64,000 bases of DNA. Source: Paraglaciecola sp. 20A4 (GTDB lineage: Bacteria > Pseudomonadota > Gammaproteobacteria > Enterobacterales > Alteromonadaceae). Made by a program: the position numbers and the translations under genes. Under the pieces are notes generated by a model that had not been told where the DNA came from, did not search any database, and saw only the letters and a program-made list of their open reading frames with translations. This document shows, piece by piece, positions 1-7,463 of this stretch (position 1 is the first letter of the stretch; every line of letters begins with the position of its first letter). The stretch is from the NCBI RefSeq assembly GCF_011378905.1, contig NZ_WTPY01000020.1, positions 20,257 through 84,256 on the forward strand, written 5' to 3'.

Positions 1-825
1 TAATAAAGAGATTTTTTTAAAAACTTTTTCAACAACCATAGCTAAGTCATCTATTTCATTCAAAGGTACTTCTGTGCAGTGAATAAACTTAAGGTAATAT
101 TCAAATTCACGAGGCTCAAGTTGTACACCCAATTTTTTTAGATGTTCATATAATCGATGTTTATAGAGTTTCTCGCGATATGCCTGTTGTGTATATATAA
201 TCGAATCATCGTGTTGCCGATAGCGATATAATACTTCACGCAATCCACCTAGCTTATATTTATTGTCAGCTACAATTCTTGAAATAAAATCATATTCTTC
301 TAGATGCGTATATTCTGGATTAAATGCATAGCCTTCAAATACTTTCCTTCTGCAAAGTAATGAAGCAATGAGCATACAGCTCTTACCAAAGACACTCGTT
401 ATATGAATATCTTCATGAAACTGTCTGAAATGCCACACCTCATTTTTACTTCCAAATACTTCCGCCCAACAACCCACAATATCAAGGTCAGCTTCTTTTA
501 AGTAATGTAATTGATGTTCTAAACGCCGCTCTGAGCAGATATCGTCTGCGTCCATCCTGGCCAAGAACGAAGATGTTGACCACTCAACTAACTCATTTAA
601 AGTGCTTACTAGTCCCCTATTCTCTCTTGCTCTCCAAGTTATACGAGAGTCCTTTGTAGCCATAGCTTTAATTATTTCTAGTGATTCATCAGTAGAGCCG
701 TCATCAATAATCAATAGCTCCCACTCTAAAAAACTTTGGTTTCGAATAGAATCAATTGCTAACGTCAAATATCTATCGGCATTAAAAACCGGCATTAAAA
801 CCTGAATGATAGGATCTGAAGCCAT
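1..825 (-). CDS. Family 2 glycosyltransferase, C-terminus cut by window edge
   Basis: The reading frame opens with ATG at 825 and stays open for 275 codons to base 1, so the 3' end lies outside the window. The start MASDPIIQVLMPVFNADRYL is the typical beginning of a GT-A fold family 2 enzyme. LLIIDDGSTDES follows at about residues 36-47 (nucleotide binding), then a DXD-type metal site in the motif ARMDADD near residue 90. No membrane segments are seen, so it is probably a cytoplasmic sugar transferase. It follows the TagD-like gene by 37 bp and is the third gene behind a sigma-28 promoter at 2272-2298. This suggests it extends or decorates a flagellin glycan; donor and acceptor sugars cannot be told. 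Confidence 0.85.
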   Translation of the reverse strand, partial: MASDPIIQVLMPVFNADRYLTLAIDSIRNQSFLEWELLIIDDGSTDESLEIIKAMATKDSRITWRARENRGLVSTLNELVEWSTSSFLARMDADDICSERRLEHQLHYLKEADLDIVGCWAEVFGSKNEVWHFRQFHEDIHITSVFGKSCMLIASLLCRRKVFEGYAFNPEYTHLEEYDFISRIVADNKYKLGGLREVLYRYRQHDDSIIYTQQAYREKLYKHRLYEHLKKLGVQLEPREFEYYLKFIHCTEVPLNEIDDLAMVVEKVFKKISLL

Positions 826-862
826 TATAAATTATGTCCGAATAACATGTGGTTTATTATTA

Positions 863-1321
863 TCATTCCAATGCCTTTACAATTTCGAGTACCCCATCCA
901 AGCCTTGTTTTATTTTTTTGATAGAAGTGTCGTCAATTTTTGACAATACCTTCTTTAAATTTGTGGTTGAAATACTTGGTGTTCTAGGCAAATACACGAC
1001 TTCGCAATGTGACATTAGATCGTCAAACTTGCCTTGCCAATCAGCACCGATCCCAAAAATATCGACGCTATACTTTTCAATATCCTTGCGTTTTTGCTGC
1101 CAATCATTTTCCGGTATGACTTCATCGACACAACGCAATGCTCCAACAATCTTAGCTCTGTCAGCATAGCTATATAAGCTATTCTTATCTTTAACAGCGT
1201 TAAACTCATCAGTCGATACGCCAACTATCAGTCGATCACCTAACGCTCTTAGCCGCTCAAGCATATTGATATGCCCAATATGCAGTAAATCAAACGTGCC
1301 ATAGGTAATAATCGTTTTCAT
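863..1321 (-). CDS. TagD-like CTP:alcohol-phosphate cytidylyltransferase
   Basis: The 152-residue protein carries the nucleotidyltransferase signature GTFDLLHIGHINML near the N-terminus (HIGH at residues 14-17) and the second family motif RTPSISTT at 113-120, equivalent to the RTEGISTT motif of TagD. Known family members use CTP to activate glycerol-3-phosphate, giving CDP-glycerol; relatives act on ethanolamine- or choline-phosphate. The ATG at 1321 directly abuts the stop of the LicD gene (1322), so the two are very likely translated together. The natural reading is that this enzyme makes the CDP-alcohol the LicD protein transfers. Glycerol-phosphate is the favoured substrate by similarity to TagD, but this is inference. 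Confidence 0.88.
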   Translation of the reverse strand: MKTIITYGTFDLLHIGHINMLERLRALGDRLIVGVSTDEFNAVKDKNSLYSYADRAKIVGALRCVDEVIPENDWQQKRKDIEKYSVDIFGIGADWQGKFDDLMSHCEVVYLPRTPSISTTNLKKVLSKIDDTSIKKIKQGLDGVLEIVKALE

Positions 1322-2227
1322 TTAATCCTCAGCAGTGAACACAGTAGCGGATTTAATTTGATTGAGTGACCAGTCTTGATTAGGGGTCTGCCAATCGCCG
1401 TAATGCCCTTCTAAATAGTCTTCAACGTCGTGTGGTAAGTAAACAGTTCCCTCAGAAAACGAATGACCTCGAATGTTAGAAAAATGCCGAGTAGGCATAC
1501 GAAACCCGCGTGAAGCTAAGCAATAGTCCATATATTCTCCGTCGATATATTTAACGAAAAAATCTATTCCCGGTAAAGTCACGTTCTCTTCTGAAGGTAG
1601 AAATTTTAGTGCTCGTATGGCTCCTACTGACACTGCACCGTATTCCCGCTGATTAACGTATTGATGTAACGTCCATGGCACTCCAGTTAGCTCGAGCAAT
1701 TTTGGTAACAATTGCTCTAGTGTCTCAACTGTATGTTCCAAATATTGTGCATTGACTGAAAAATCTAAATCATCATCCCATGGGATAAGTGCATTATCTC
1801 TATACACTCCAAGTAACGTGCCTGCGTCAATATAATGAGGCACATCGTGTGAGTTTAGATTTGCTGAAAGCATTAGCAGCAAATCCACGGCGGTTTGACC
1901 TTGCCTATGAGAGTTTTTTAGTTGTATCGGTTTAATCAGCCTAGCCGGTAACACTTCGACGCTTATTTCAGGTACGAGTTGCGCCAACTGTTCTTCAATT
2001 TGTTCGAAAAATTCACTGGCAATCATAACCTTATCAGGAGCTAGCGAGGCCAAGTCCAAAGGTGAAACAATCGGAATATTCTGAATTTTTGAACCGTGTT
2101 TAGCACTGTCATTGTCAGCGAACGCGACAATATCATATTGCTTGGAAAGCTCAGATAACGCAGAACGACCAGACAAACTTGCGCCAAAGATCACGACTGT
2201 GGGTGTTTGTTTGGAGTGATTCTGCAT
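1322..2227 (-). CDS. LicD-family phosphotransferase with N-terminal Rossmann domain
   Basis: The protein has 301 residues in two parts. Residues 9-95 form a small nucleotide-binding-like domain (VVIFGASLSGRSAL) resembling the N-terminus of PglD-type proteins. Residues 110-300 are a LicD domain with YIDAGTLLG and the metal-binding IPWDDDLDFSV (acidic cluster 151-155). LicD, fukutin and FKRP-type enzymes move a phospho-alcohol (phosphocholine, ribitol- or glycerol-phosphate) from a CDP carrier onto a sugar. The adjacent TagD-like gene fits CDP-glycerol as donor. It is the first gene after a sigma-28 promoter, so it is predicted to be expressed with flagellin. The target is most simply the flagellin glycan. 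The exact group transferred is unknown. Confidence 0.85.
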   Translation of the reverse strand: MQNHSKQTPTVVIFGASLSGRSALSELSKQYDIVAFADNDSAKHGSKIQNIPIVSPLDLASLAPDKVMIASEFFEQIEEQLAQLVPEISVEVLPARLIKPIQLKNSHRQGQTAVDLLLMLSANLNSHDVPHYIDAGTLLGVYRDNALIPWDDDLDFSVNAQYLEHTVETLEQLLPKLLELTGVPWTLHQYVNQREYGAVSVGAIRALKFLPSEENVTLPGIDFFVKYIDGEYMDYCLASRGFRMPTRHFSNIRGHSFSEGTVYLPHDVEDYLEGHYGDWQTPNQDWSLNQIKSATVFTAED

Positions 2228-2271
2228 ATTTCGCTCTTTCTAAATAGACTGACTATCTTAGGTATACTTTA

Positions 2272-2298
2272 TTATCGGCTAGTACTGAGTCGACTTTA
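2272..2298 (-). promoter_or_regulatory. Sigma-28 (FliA) promoter of the LicD-TagD-GT2 unit
   Basis: Read on the minus strand: TAAA (2298-2295), a 15-base spacer, then GCCGATAA (2279-2272). The -10 element is an exact match to the sigma-28 consensus and the spacing is the canonical 15. It lies between the SDR stop (2318) and the LicD ATG (2227), giving a predicted leader of about 40 nt. The same TAAA-N15-GCCGAT pattern precedes flaG, flagellin and flgM in this window. Confidence 0.85.
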
Positions 2299-2317
2299 AT
2301 CGCCCGTATTCTAATCT

Positions 2318-3043
2318 TTAAGCGGTACTTCCCGCATCGACCGTCATCACAGTCCCAGTGATAGCAGAGCCTTTGTCACTTAATAAAAAGCTGACCATAG
2401 CAGCGGCATCTTCAACACTGGCTAATTTACCCAATGGGCTTCTGCGCTTAATCGACGCTAACTTTTCACCCTGTAAATCACCTGTCATGTCAGTTTGCAT
2501 ATAACCGGGTGCAACACAATTTACGGTAATGCCTGCCTTGCCTACTTCTCTGGCTAGCGATTTACTGAAGCCCTCTAAAGCGGCTTTGCTTGCAGCATAA
2601 ACACTCAGGCCATTAAATCCTGTTTTAGCGATTATCGATGAAATATTGATCACTCGCCCTTTTCGATTAAGCAACATTGAGCGTAGCAAGTACTTACTTA
2701 ATAACATAGGAGATTGCACATTCAGGCGCATTAAACTATCAATTACACCATTCGGCATGGTGGCTAGTACACCATCATGCCCAACAGCGGCATTATTAAC
2801 CAAACCGTAGGGGCGACCAAAGGTTTTCACGATGGATTTACACAACGCTGGAATATGTTCTAAATCCGCTAAATCCGCTTCGACGAAGTGGCAAAGCTCA
2901 GGCTTTGACGCAACCAATTTTTGTAGTTCAGTACTATAGGTTCGAGAAAGTGCTACCACAGACATGCCAGAGTCGAGTATGTCTCGGCAAATAGCCAAAC
3001 CTAAGCCTCTACTTGCCCCTGTTACCACAACATATTCAGACAT
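2318..3043 (-). CDS. Short-chain dehydrogenase/reductase (FabG-like)
   Basis: A 241-residue classical SDR. The cofactor loop TGASRGLG is at residues 8-15, NNAA at 83-86, catalytic serines at 135-136 (NISS), and the YxxxK pair at Y149 and K153. The closest recognised relatives are 3-oxoacyl-ACP reductases. Its start overlaps the acyl ligase gene by 8 bp (3036-3043), and the ligase in turn overlaps the ACP gene. The substrate is therefore probably an acyl chain held on that ACP rather than a fatty-acid synthesis intermediate. It is the last gene of the pse operon before the sigma-28 promoter of the LicD unit. The acyl group it shapes is not identifiable from sequence. Confidence 0.88.
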   Translation of the reverse strand: MSEYVVVTGASRGLGLAICRDILDSGMSVVALSRTYSTELQKLVASKPELCHFVEADLADLEHIPALCKSIVKTFGRPYGLVNNAAVGHDGVLATMPNGVIDSLMRLNVQSPMLLSKYLLRSMLLNRKGRVINISSIIAKTGFNGLSVYAASKAALEGFSKSLAREVGKAGITVNCVAPGYMQTDMTGDLQGEKLASIKRRSPLGKLASVEDAAAMVSFLLSDKGSAITGTVMTVDAGSTA

Positions 3044-4379
3044 TATCGCTCCTGTTTAGTTTACCTGTTGGGCTTACTACCAAACTGTCAATATGGCGTA
3101 ATTTTACAGGAATTTCAAAACGTTGCAGTATCAATTTGCACCGCTCGCGCACGCTGTGACTAATACTCGACCAATCATGATGTGAATCGATCACAATATC
3201 AGCAACCACTAAACTCCCCAGCACACTATTAGCCTGGCCATACACCTTGGCCTGTAATACGCCGGCAACAGATAAAATTATCGACTCCACTTTTTCAGGG
3301 TGTACCTTATTGCCACCTACGTTGATGACCCCACTTGCACGTCCAAGAAAAAGTACTCGTTCACCTTCGATTTGAACTTGATCTTGGGTATCTAAATAGC
3401 CCTTTTCATCAATGAGTGCTTCAAGTTGTGCATCCAATTTATGGCTCGGTTTTATGCGTAAATGTTGGTTTTCATCAATTCGTAGTTGCGCACGACCCAC
3501 GCCTTGCTGTAACCAATCGACGGGAAAGCCCGCTAGCTTGTCTGCTACTACGAAGCCTACTCCGGCTTCCGTGGATGCATAGATGTGACGGATACTGGCG
3601 TCAGGATAAAGTGCAGAGAGCTTATCGAGCAAAGGTTGGTCAACCGTCTCACCACCGAGCGTAATACGTTTTAACGGTAGATTTAGGAGCTGATTTGTCA
3701 TCAGCATTTGACGCCACATGCTTGGGGTAGCGGAAAGTGCGCTGACCTTTTCTCTAGCAAAGTGCTTCATGTTTGTTATTAAGTCCTCAGAGCTCCCATC
3801 AACCAACGTTGCACCGCTGGTCAATGCTTGCAGCAATACCTGCAGGCCTGCGTATCGATAGGGTTGATACAAGTTTGCCCAACATAGGGCTGAAAGCGTT
3901 GGTGAAGCCTTAGTACTGAGTGTTAACGAAGCAAGGGAGTGACTAAACCATTTAGGTTGCCCTGATGTTCCCGATGAGGCCAACCACCATCGTGTGACGA
4001 TTGTGTGAGTAAAAGCATGATCGACACGAAAGCTCGATTTCTGGGCAATCTCTGCGTCTTCTTGACTCAGCTTAATATGTTGTTCAGATGCTGGGTATAT
4101 ATTTATCGAAAGGCGCTGATAACTAGGATCAATACTTTTTACCAACGACGCTGAGCATAAATAAAGATCAGAGCAAAAGCCATCAAATGCAAGCAACCCA
4201 ACACTAAAAGAAGCACTGTCAGTGTATATCAATGCTAAGGGTTTATTTTTGAGGTGCTGATATTCCTCTCGCCACTGCTGAGCTAATTCAAGTAGCCACT
4301 CAACTGAAAATGACTGACTTGCTGACTCAATGACAGGAGTAACTGCCCTATTGATTAGAAGTGACGCTAAGTTGCTCAT
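3036..4379 (-). CDS. AMP-forming acyl ligase (ANL superfamily)
   Basis: A 447-residue adenylating enzyme. The phosphate-binding loop SSGTSGQPK is at 135-143 and the substrate/adenylate region GGETVDQPL near 243. The C-terminal hinge motif PTGKLNR carries the catalytic lysine at about 440. It is shorter than long-chain acyl-CoA ligases (about 550), resembling ligases that load aryl or short acyl groups onto carrier proteins. Its ATG overlaps the ACP stop by one base (TAATG), so ligase and ACP should be made together. The likely role is loading a small acid onto that ACP for use in the glycan pathway. Confidence 0.85.
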   Translation of the reverse strand: MSNLASLLINRAVTPVIESASQSFSVEWLLELAQQWREEYQHLKNKPLALIYTDSASFSVGLLAFDGFCSDLYLCSASLVKSIDPSYQRLSINIYPASEQHIKLSQEDAEIAQKSSFRVDHAFTHTIVTRWWLASSGTSGQPKWFSHSLASLTLSTKASPTLSALCWANLYQPYRYAGLQVLLQALTSGATLVDGSSEDLITNMKHFAREKVSALSATPSMWRQMLMTNQLLNLPLKRITLGGETVDQPLLDKLSALYPDASIRHIYASTEAGVGFVVADKLAGFPVDWLQQGVGRAQLRIDENQHLRIKPSHKLDAQLEALIDEKGYLDTQDQVQIEGERVLFLGRASGVINVGGNKVHPEKVESIILSVAGVLQAKVYGQANSVLGSLVVADIVIDSHHDWSSISHSVRERCKLILQRFEIPVKLRHIDSLVVSPTGKLNRSDNV

Positions 4380-4639
4380 TAATCGCGCTTTTGCTCTAAT
4401 CCTTGTGCATAAACTGCGACAAACTCAGCAAATGTTGCAGGGTAGACTGTAATCGCCAGTTCCGTAAAAGGGTCAATGCCTAATTCTTCTTCTAGTTGAG
4501 CCACTAACATTGCGTACCCTAAAGAATCAAGCCCTGACTGCAGCAGTAACGTATCAGGCTCTATCGTTTCAATGAGTTGGCAATCACTCAACTGAGCAAC
4601 ATCACTCATTGCGCGTTTAACTGTCTGTTCAATATTCAC
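4379..4639 (-). CDS. Acyl carrier protein
   Basis: An 86-residue acidic protein with the phosphopantetheine attachment motif in SGLDSLGYAM; Ser39 of the DSL triplet is the expected modified residue. It starts with GTG in the overlap GTGA (4636-4639) with the stop of pseH and ends in a one-base overlap with the acyl ligase, so it is tightly coupled to both. It is a dedicated carrier, distinct from the fatty-acid AcpP, which would be expected elsewhere beside fabD, fabG and fabF. Similar ACP-ligase-reductase sets occur in flagellin glycosylation islands of Pseudomonas and Shewanella, as I recall. Confidence 0.9.
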   Translation of the reverse strand: MNIEQTVKRAMSDVAQLSDCQLIETIEPDTLLLQSGLDSLGYAMLVAQLEEELGIDPFTELAITVYPATFAEFVAVYAQGLEQKRD

Positions 4640-5247
4640 ATTTGTTCCTTACTCAAAAATGTCACTTGCTGACATCCTCTTTGAATGGGTTTGGGTAACG
4701 TGGTTAGCACTTTATCTCTGTGCTGTCGCCATTTGTGCATAGCATAGTGAAAAAAGTGAATGTCGAACTGTTCCAGTTCTGATTGCTCATTTCGTATTCG
4801 CATTCCACCACTTTCTATTTTTATTAGTGTGTAATTAAATAGTTTGTGCAGTTTTAAAGCCGCCGTATTGAACGACAATACTTGCGCATCTAGCCCTATG
4901 CAGTTTGTATTTTGTGCAGCATACTCGAGCGCGGCCCATTCGAGTATTAATCCGCTGCCTGGTGCACAGTTTACTTCACCTAAGTAACACCCCCACTGTA
5001 TTACTTGTTGTTGAGTTTCACTAAAATTCAATACACCAATGGGACGCGCATGTTGACAATATATCCAACATTCCCGGTTAGGGTCGTGCAGTAATGCGTC
5101 GAACCAGTCTTTATGCTCTTCCCACGTAATCAACTTATCGTAATGCATGTTGGCTCGCACTCTATCACTATTTCGCCAGTGCCAAACAATGGATAAATGT
5201 GATGCATTAATGGGTATAAAACAATGCTCACTAGCAGTGCTACTCAT
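4636..5247 (-). CDS. pseH: PseH-like N-acyltransferase (GNAT)
   Basis: A GNAT-fold protein; its position among pse genes and the early segment HLSIVWHWRNSDRVRANM match PseH. PseH acetylates the 4-amino group of UDP-4-amino-4,6-dideoxy-AltNAc in pseudaminic acid synthesis. I chose ATG at 5247 (203 residues) because it gives an 8-bp overlap with the pseG stop; an upstream in-frame start at 5298 would overlap pseG by 59 bp. A C-terminal extension of about 40 residues lies beyond the usual GNAT core. Its GTGA overlap with the ACP gene raises the possibility that the acyl donor is an acyl-ACP instead of acetyl-CoA. Confidence 0.82.
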   Translation of the reverse strand: MSSTASEHCFIPINASHLSIVWHWRNSDRVRANMHYDKLITWEEHKDWFDALLHDPNRECWIYCQHARPIGVLNFSETQQQVIQWGCYLGEVNCAPGSGLILEWAALEYAAQNTNCIGLDAQVLSFNTAALKLHKLFNYTLIKIESGGMRIRNEQSELEQFDIHFFHYAMHKWRQHRDKVLTTLPKPIQRGCQQVTFLSKEQM

Positions 5248-6370
5248 CGCTTGCTGTCCGAGTAGGCTGATTAACTGACTCTGGATATAGCCCTGCATAA
5301 ATGTGGGTAAACCCGTTTTGCTGACGAGCCGATAGTGCGTTGCTATGCATTTTTTTCAGTTGTTCAGGTTGGTGCCACAAAGCCATTGTTTTTTGTACTA
5401 TTTGTGAGAGTAATTGCTCTTTTACATTAGTGTCCAGTTCATCGCCACCCATTGCTTGAAGGGTGCTTTGATCACTCACAAGACACCACCCTTTTTTACT
5501 CGCTTGAGCACTAGCGAATTGTTGATTCTTTGCCGTAACGACTAATATTGACGGTGCGGCACAATGCAGCAATTCAAATTGACTGGCCCCCGCAGCCGAA
5601 ACAACTAAACGCGCCTCTTGAAATAAACTGGCTACCTGTTGGCAGTCATGAAAATGTTCAATCGACAGGTGGCTTTGTTTTATGGCGTCATTAAGCGAGT
5701 CTAAATATTGATACCCACTTCCTGTTATTATGGTAATTGGGAGTCGAATAAAGGAATCATTAAAATGCTTCAACAATGGCTGAGTAAGTTGGTTTGGGTC
5801 GCTGCCACCGAACATAATGATCAATCGGTTTCGCTTATCAAAGGTCAGCGGTGCTACCTGATAGAATTCTTGCCTAAGCACACGAAAGGTACCCCCAGTG
5901 CAACGCTGTGCGTTGGGTGAAAGCGCCTTATACGCTAATTCCTGTGCCCCGCTCGCCCAATTAATAATCATTGCCAACTGGCTGTCTTCAATGTCAGCTT
6001 CTAGTAATTGACCATCATCAAACATAGCGAGTTTGCAGGCACCTAAATAAAGTGATTTTCGATAACTAAAATCAAATTGATATCCGTCTAGTATTAACCA
6101 ATCTGCTTTCTCTTTAACGCACAACTGCTGTAGCTCGTGGTGCTCATCATATAACGAAATACCCGCTACGGGGTGTATTTCCCCCACCCAATCGCTGCGG
6201 GATTGGCAATGTAGCAAACTATTCTGACTCACAGCAAATAACACTCGCACGCCTTGCGCTTCGAGCCCTTGAGCCAGAGCTAAGCAACGCATTAGGTGCC
6301 CCAACCCGAGCTCCGATCCCGCATCTACCCGAAATATAATACATTGCGGTTTGAGCGCGTTAGCGAACAT
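5240..6370 (-). CDS. pseG: UDP-2,4-diacetamido-2,4,6-trideoxy-altropyranose hydrolase PseG
   Basis: This 376-residue protein begins with the PseG signature FRVDAGSELGLGHLMRCL; His25 is the expected catalytic residue. It is a GT-B-like fold that removes UDP from the diacetamido-altrose intermediate, releasing the free sugar used by PseI. The second domain has FGGSDPNQLT near 190, a glycine-rich nucleotide loop, and SAAGASQFELLHC near 277. The ATG at 6370 overlaps the pseI stop by 11 bp and the 3' end overlaps pseH by 8 bp. About 30 C-terminal residues are rich in polar residues and variable. Confidence 0.93.
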   Translation of the reverse strand: MFANALKPQCIIFRVDAGSELGLGHLMRCLALAQGLEAQGVRVLFAVSQNSLLHCQSRSDWVGEIHPVAGISLYDEHHELQQLCVKEKADWLILDGYQFDFSYRKSLYLGACKLAMFDDGQLLEADIEDSQLAMIINWASGAQELAYKALSPNAQRCTGGTFRVLRQEFYQVAPLTFDKRNRLIIMFGGSDPNQLTQPLLKHFNDSFIRLPITIITGSGYQYLDSLNDAIKQSHLSIEHFHDCQQVASLFQEARLVVSAAGASQFELLHCAAPSILVVTAKNQQFASAQASKKGWCLVSDQSTLQAMGGDELDTNVKEQLLSQIVQKTMALWHQPEQLKKMHSNALSARQQNGFTHIYAGLYPESVNQPTRTASDE

Positions 6371-7427
6371 GAGACCAGTTTAGCGCAGTGCCTTTTACGA
6401 TATTTTGCGTGGCGTGTTTGCCCTGAACACCATCCCAGTGCTTAGGAGCAAGCCCGAACGCGGGACGAACCACTCGCAGATTTAACGTAGTAAATTGCTC
6501 ACCTGCTTTAATATCTTCACAAGCATAGATAGAACGCCGATATTGCTTGGACTTTTGCTCAACATCGCTGCCACCATATTTAACTTCACCAAGTGCTTGC
6601 CATGCCCGTTCGGTTTCGTCCACCAGCATTTTAAATTCACTTGGCTCTAACGAGAATGCTGCATCTACGCCACCTGCTTGCCTGTCGAGTACGAAGTGTT
6701 TTTCAATCACGCTGGCACCCAACGCCACCGAAGCAACCGACACCCCGACACCGGCGGTGTGATCCGACAGTCCTACTTCGCAGCCGAAAGCGTCACGAAG
6801 ATGAGGAATGGTGTGCAAGTTTGTATTTAACGCTTTTGCGGGATAGGTGCTTGTGCACTTAAGCAAAACAATGTCGTTGCAACCCGCAGCCATTGCTGTG
6901 GATATCGCCATTTCAATTTCACTTAATGATGCCATGCCAGTGGACATGATCATCGGCTTGCCCTTAGAAGCGGTTTTGGTAATAAGCGGTATATCCGTCA
7001 GTTCAAAAGAAGCAATCTTGTAGCACGGCACATCTAGCTCACTTAGAAAATCTACCGCGTTAGCATCAAAGGGGGAACTAAAGGCCAACATACCTAATGC
7101 TTTAGCCCTATCGAATAACACGCTGTGCCATTCATACGGCGTGGCTGCTTTCTCGTATAGGCCGTGTAGCGATGCGCCATGCCATAAACTGTCTTTTTCT
7201 TGGATAATGAAATCTGCAGATTTTACATCAAGCGTCATACTATCAGCGGTAAACGTCTGCAGTTTTATCGCATGGGCTCCGGCCTTCGCGGCAGCGTCAA
7301 CCATCTCCAATGCTAACCCTAGCTGCTGATTATGATTGCCGCTCAGCTCTGCAATGATAAAAGGGGGGTGCTGATGCCCAATCGGCCTATCTCCAATGAA
7401 AATCGTGGTATGTTTATTTATTGGCAT
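6360..7427 (-). CDS. pseI: Pseudaminic acid synthase PseI
   Basis: A 355-residue NeuB-family enzyme condensing phosphoenolpyruvate with 6-deoxy-AltdiNAc to give pseudaminic acid. The N-terminal TIM barrel has AELSGNHNQQLGLALEMVDA, AGAHAIKLQT, the PFDANAVDFL segment and LLKCTSTYPA. From about residue 285 a C-terminal antifreeze-like SAF domain follows (RRSIYACEDIKAGE). The motif LHGLYEKAATPYEWH favours PseI over sialic-acid NeuB or legionaminic LegI, consistent with PseB, PseC, PseG and PseH alongside. It is co-transcribed with the GT9-like gene upstream (37-bp gap). Confidence 0.94.
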   Translation of the reverse strand: MPINKHTTIFIGDRPIGHQHPPFIIAELSGNHNQQLGLALEMVDAAAKAGAHAIKLQTFTADSMTLDVKSADFIIQEKDSLWHGASLHGLYEKAATPYEWHSVLFDRAKALGMLAFSSPFDANAVDFLSELDVPCYKIASFELTDIPLITKTASKGKPMIMSTGMASLSEIEMAISTAMAAGCNDIVLLKCTSTYPAKALNTNLHTIPHLRDAFGCEVGLSDHTAGVGVSVASVALGASVIEKHFVLDRQAGGVDAAFSLEPSEFKMLVDETERAWQALGEVKYGGSDVEQKSKQYRRSIYACEDIKAGEQFTTLNLRVVRPAFGLAPKHWDGVQGKHATQNIVKGTALNWSHVR

Positions 7428-7463
7428 AAAAACGTTCTTAGCATGAATATATTTACTTTTAGG

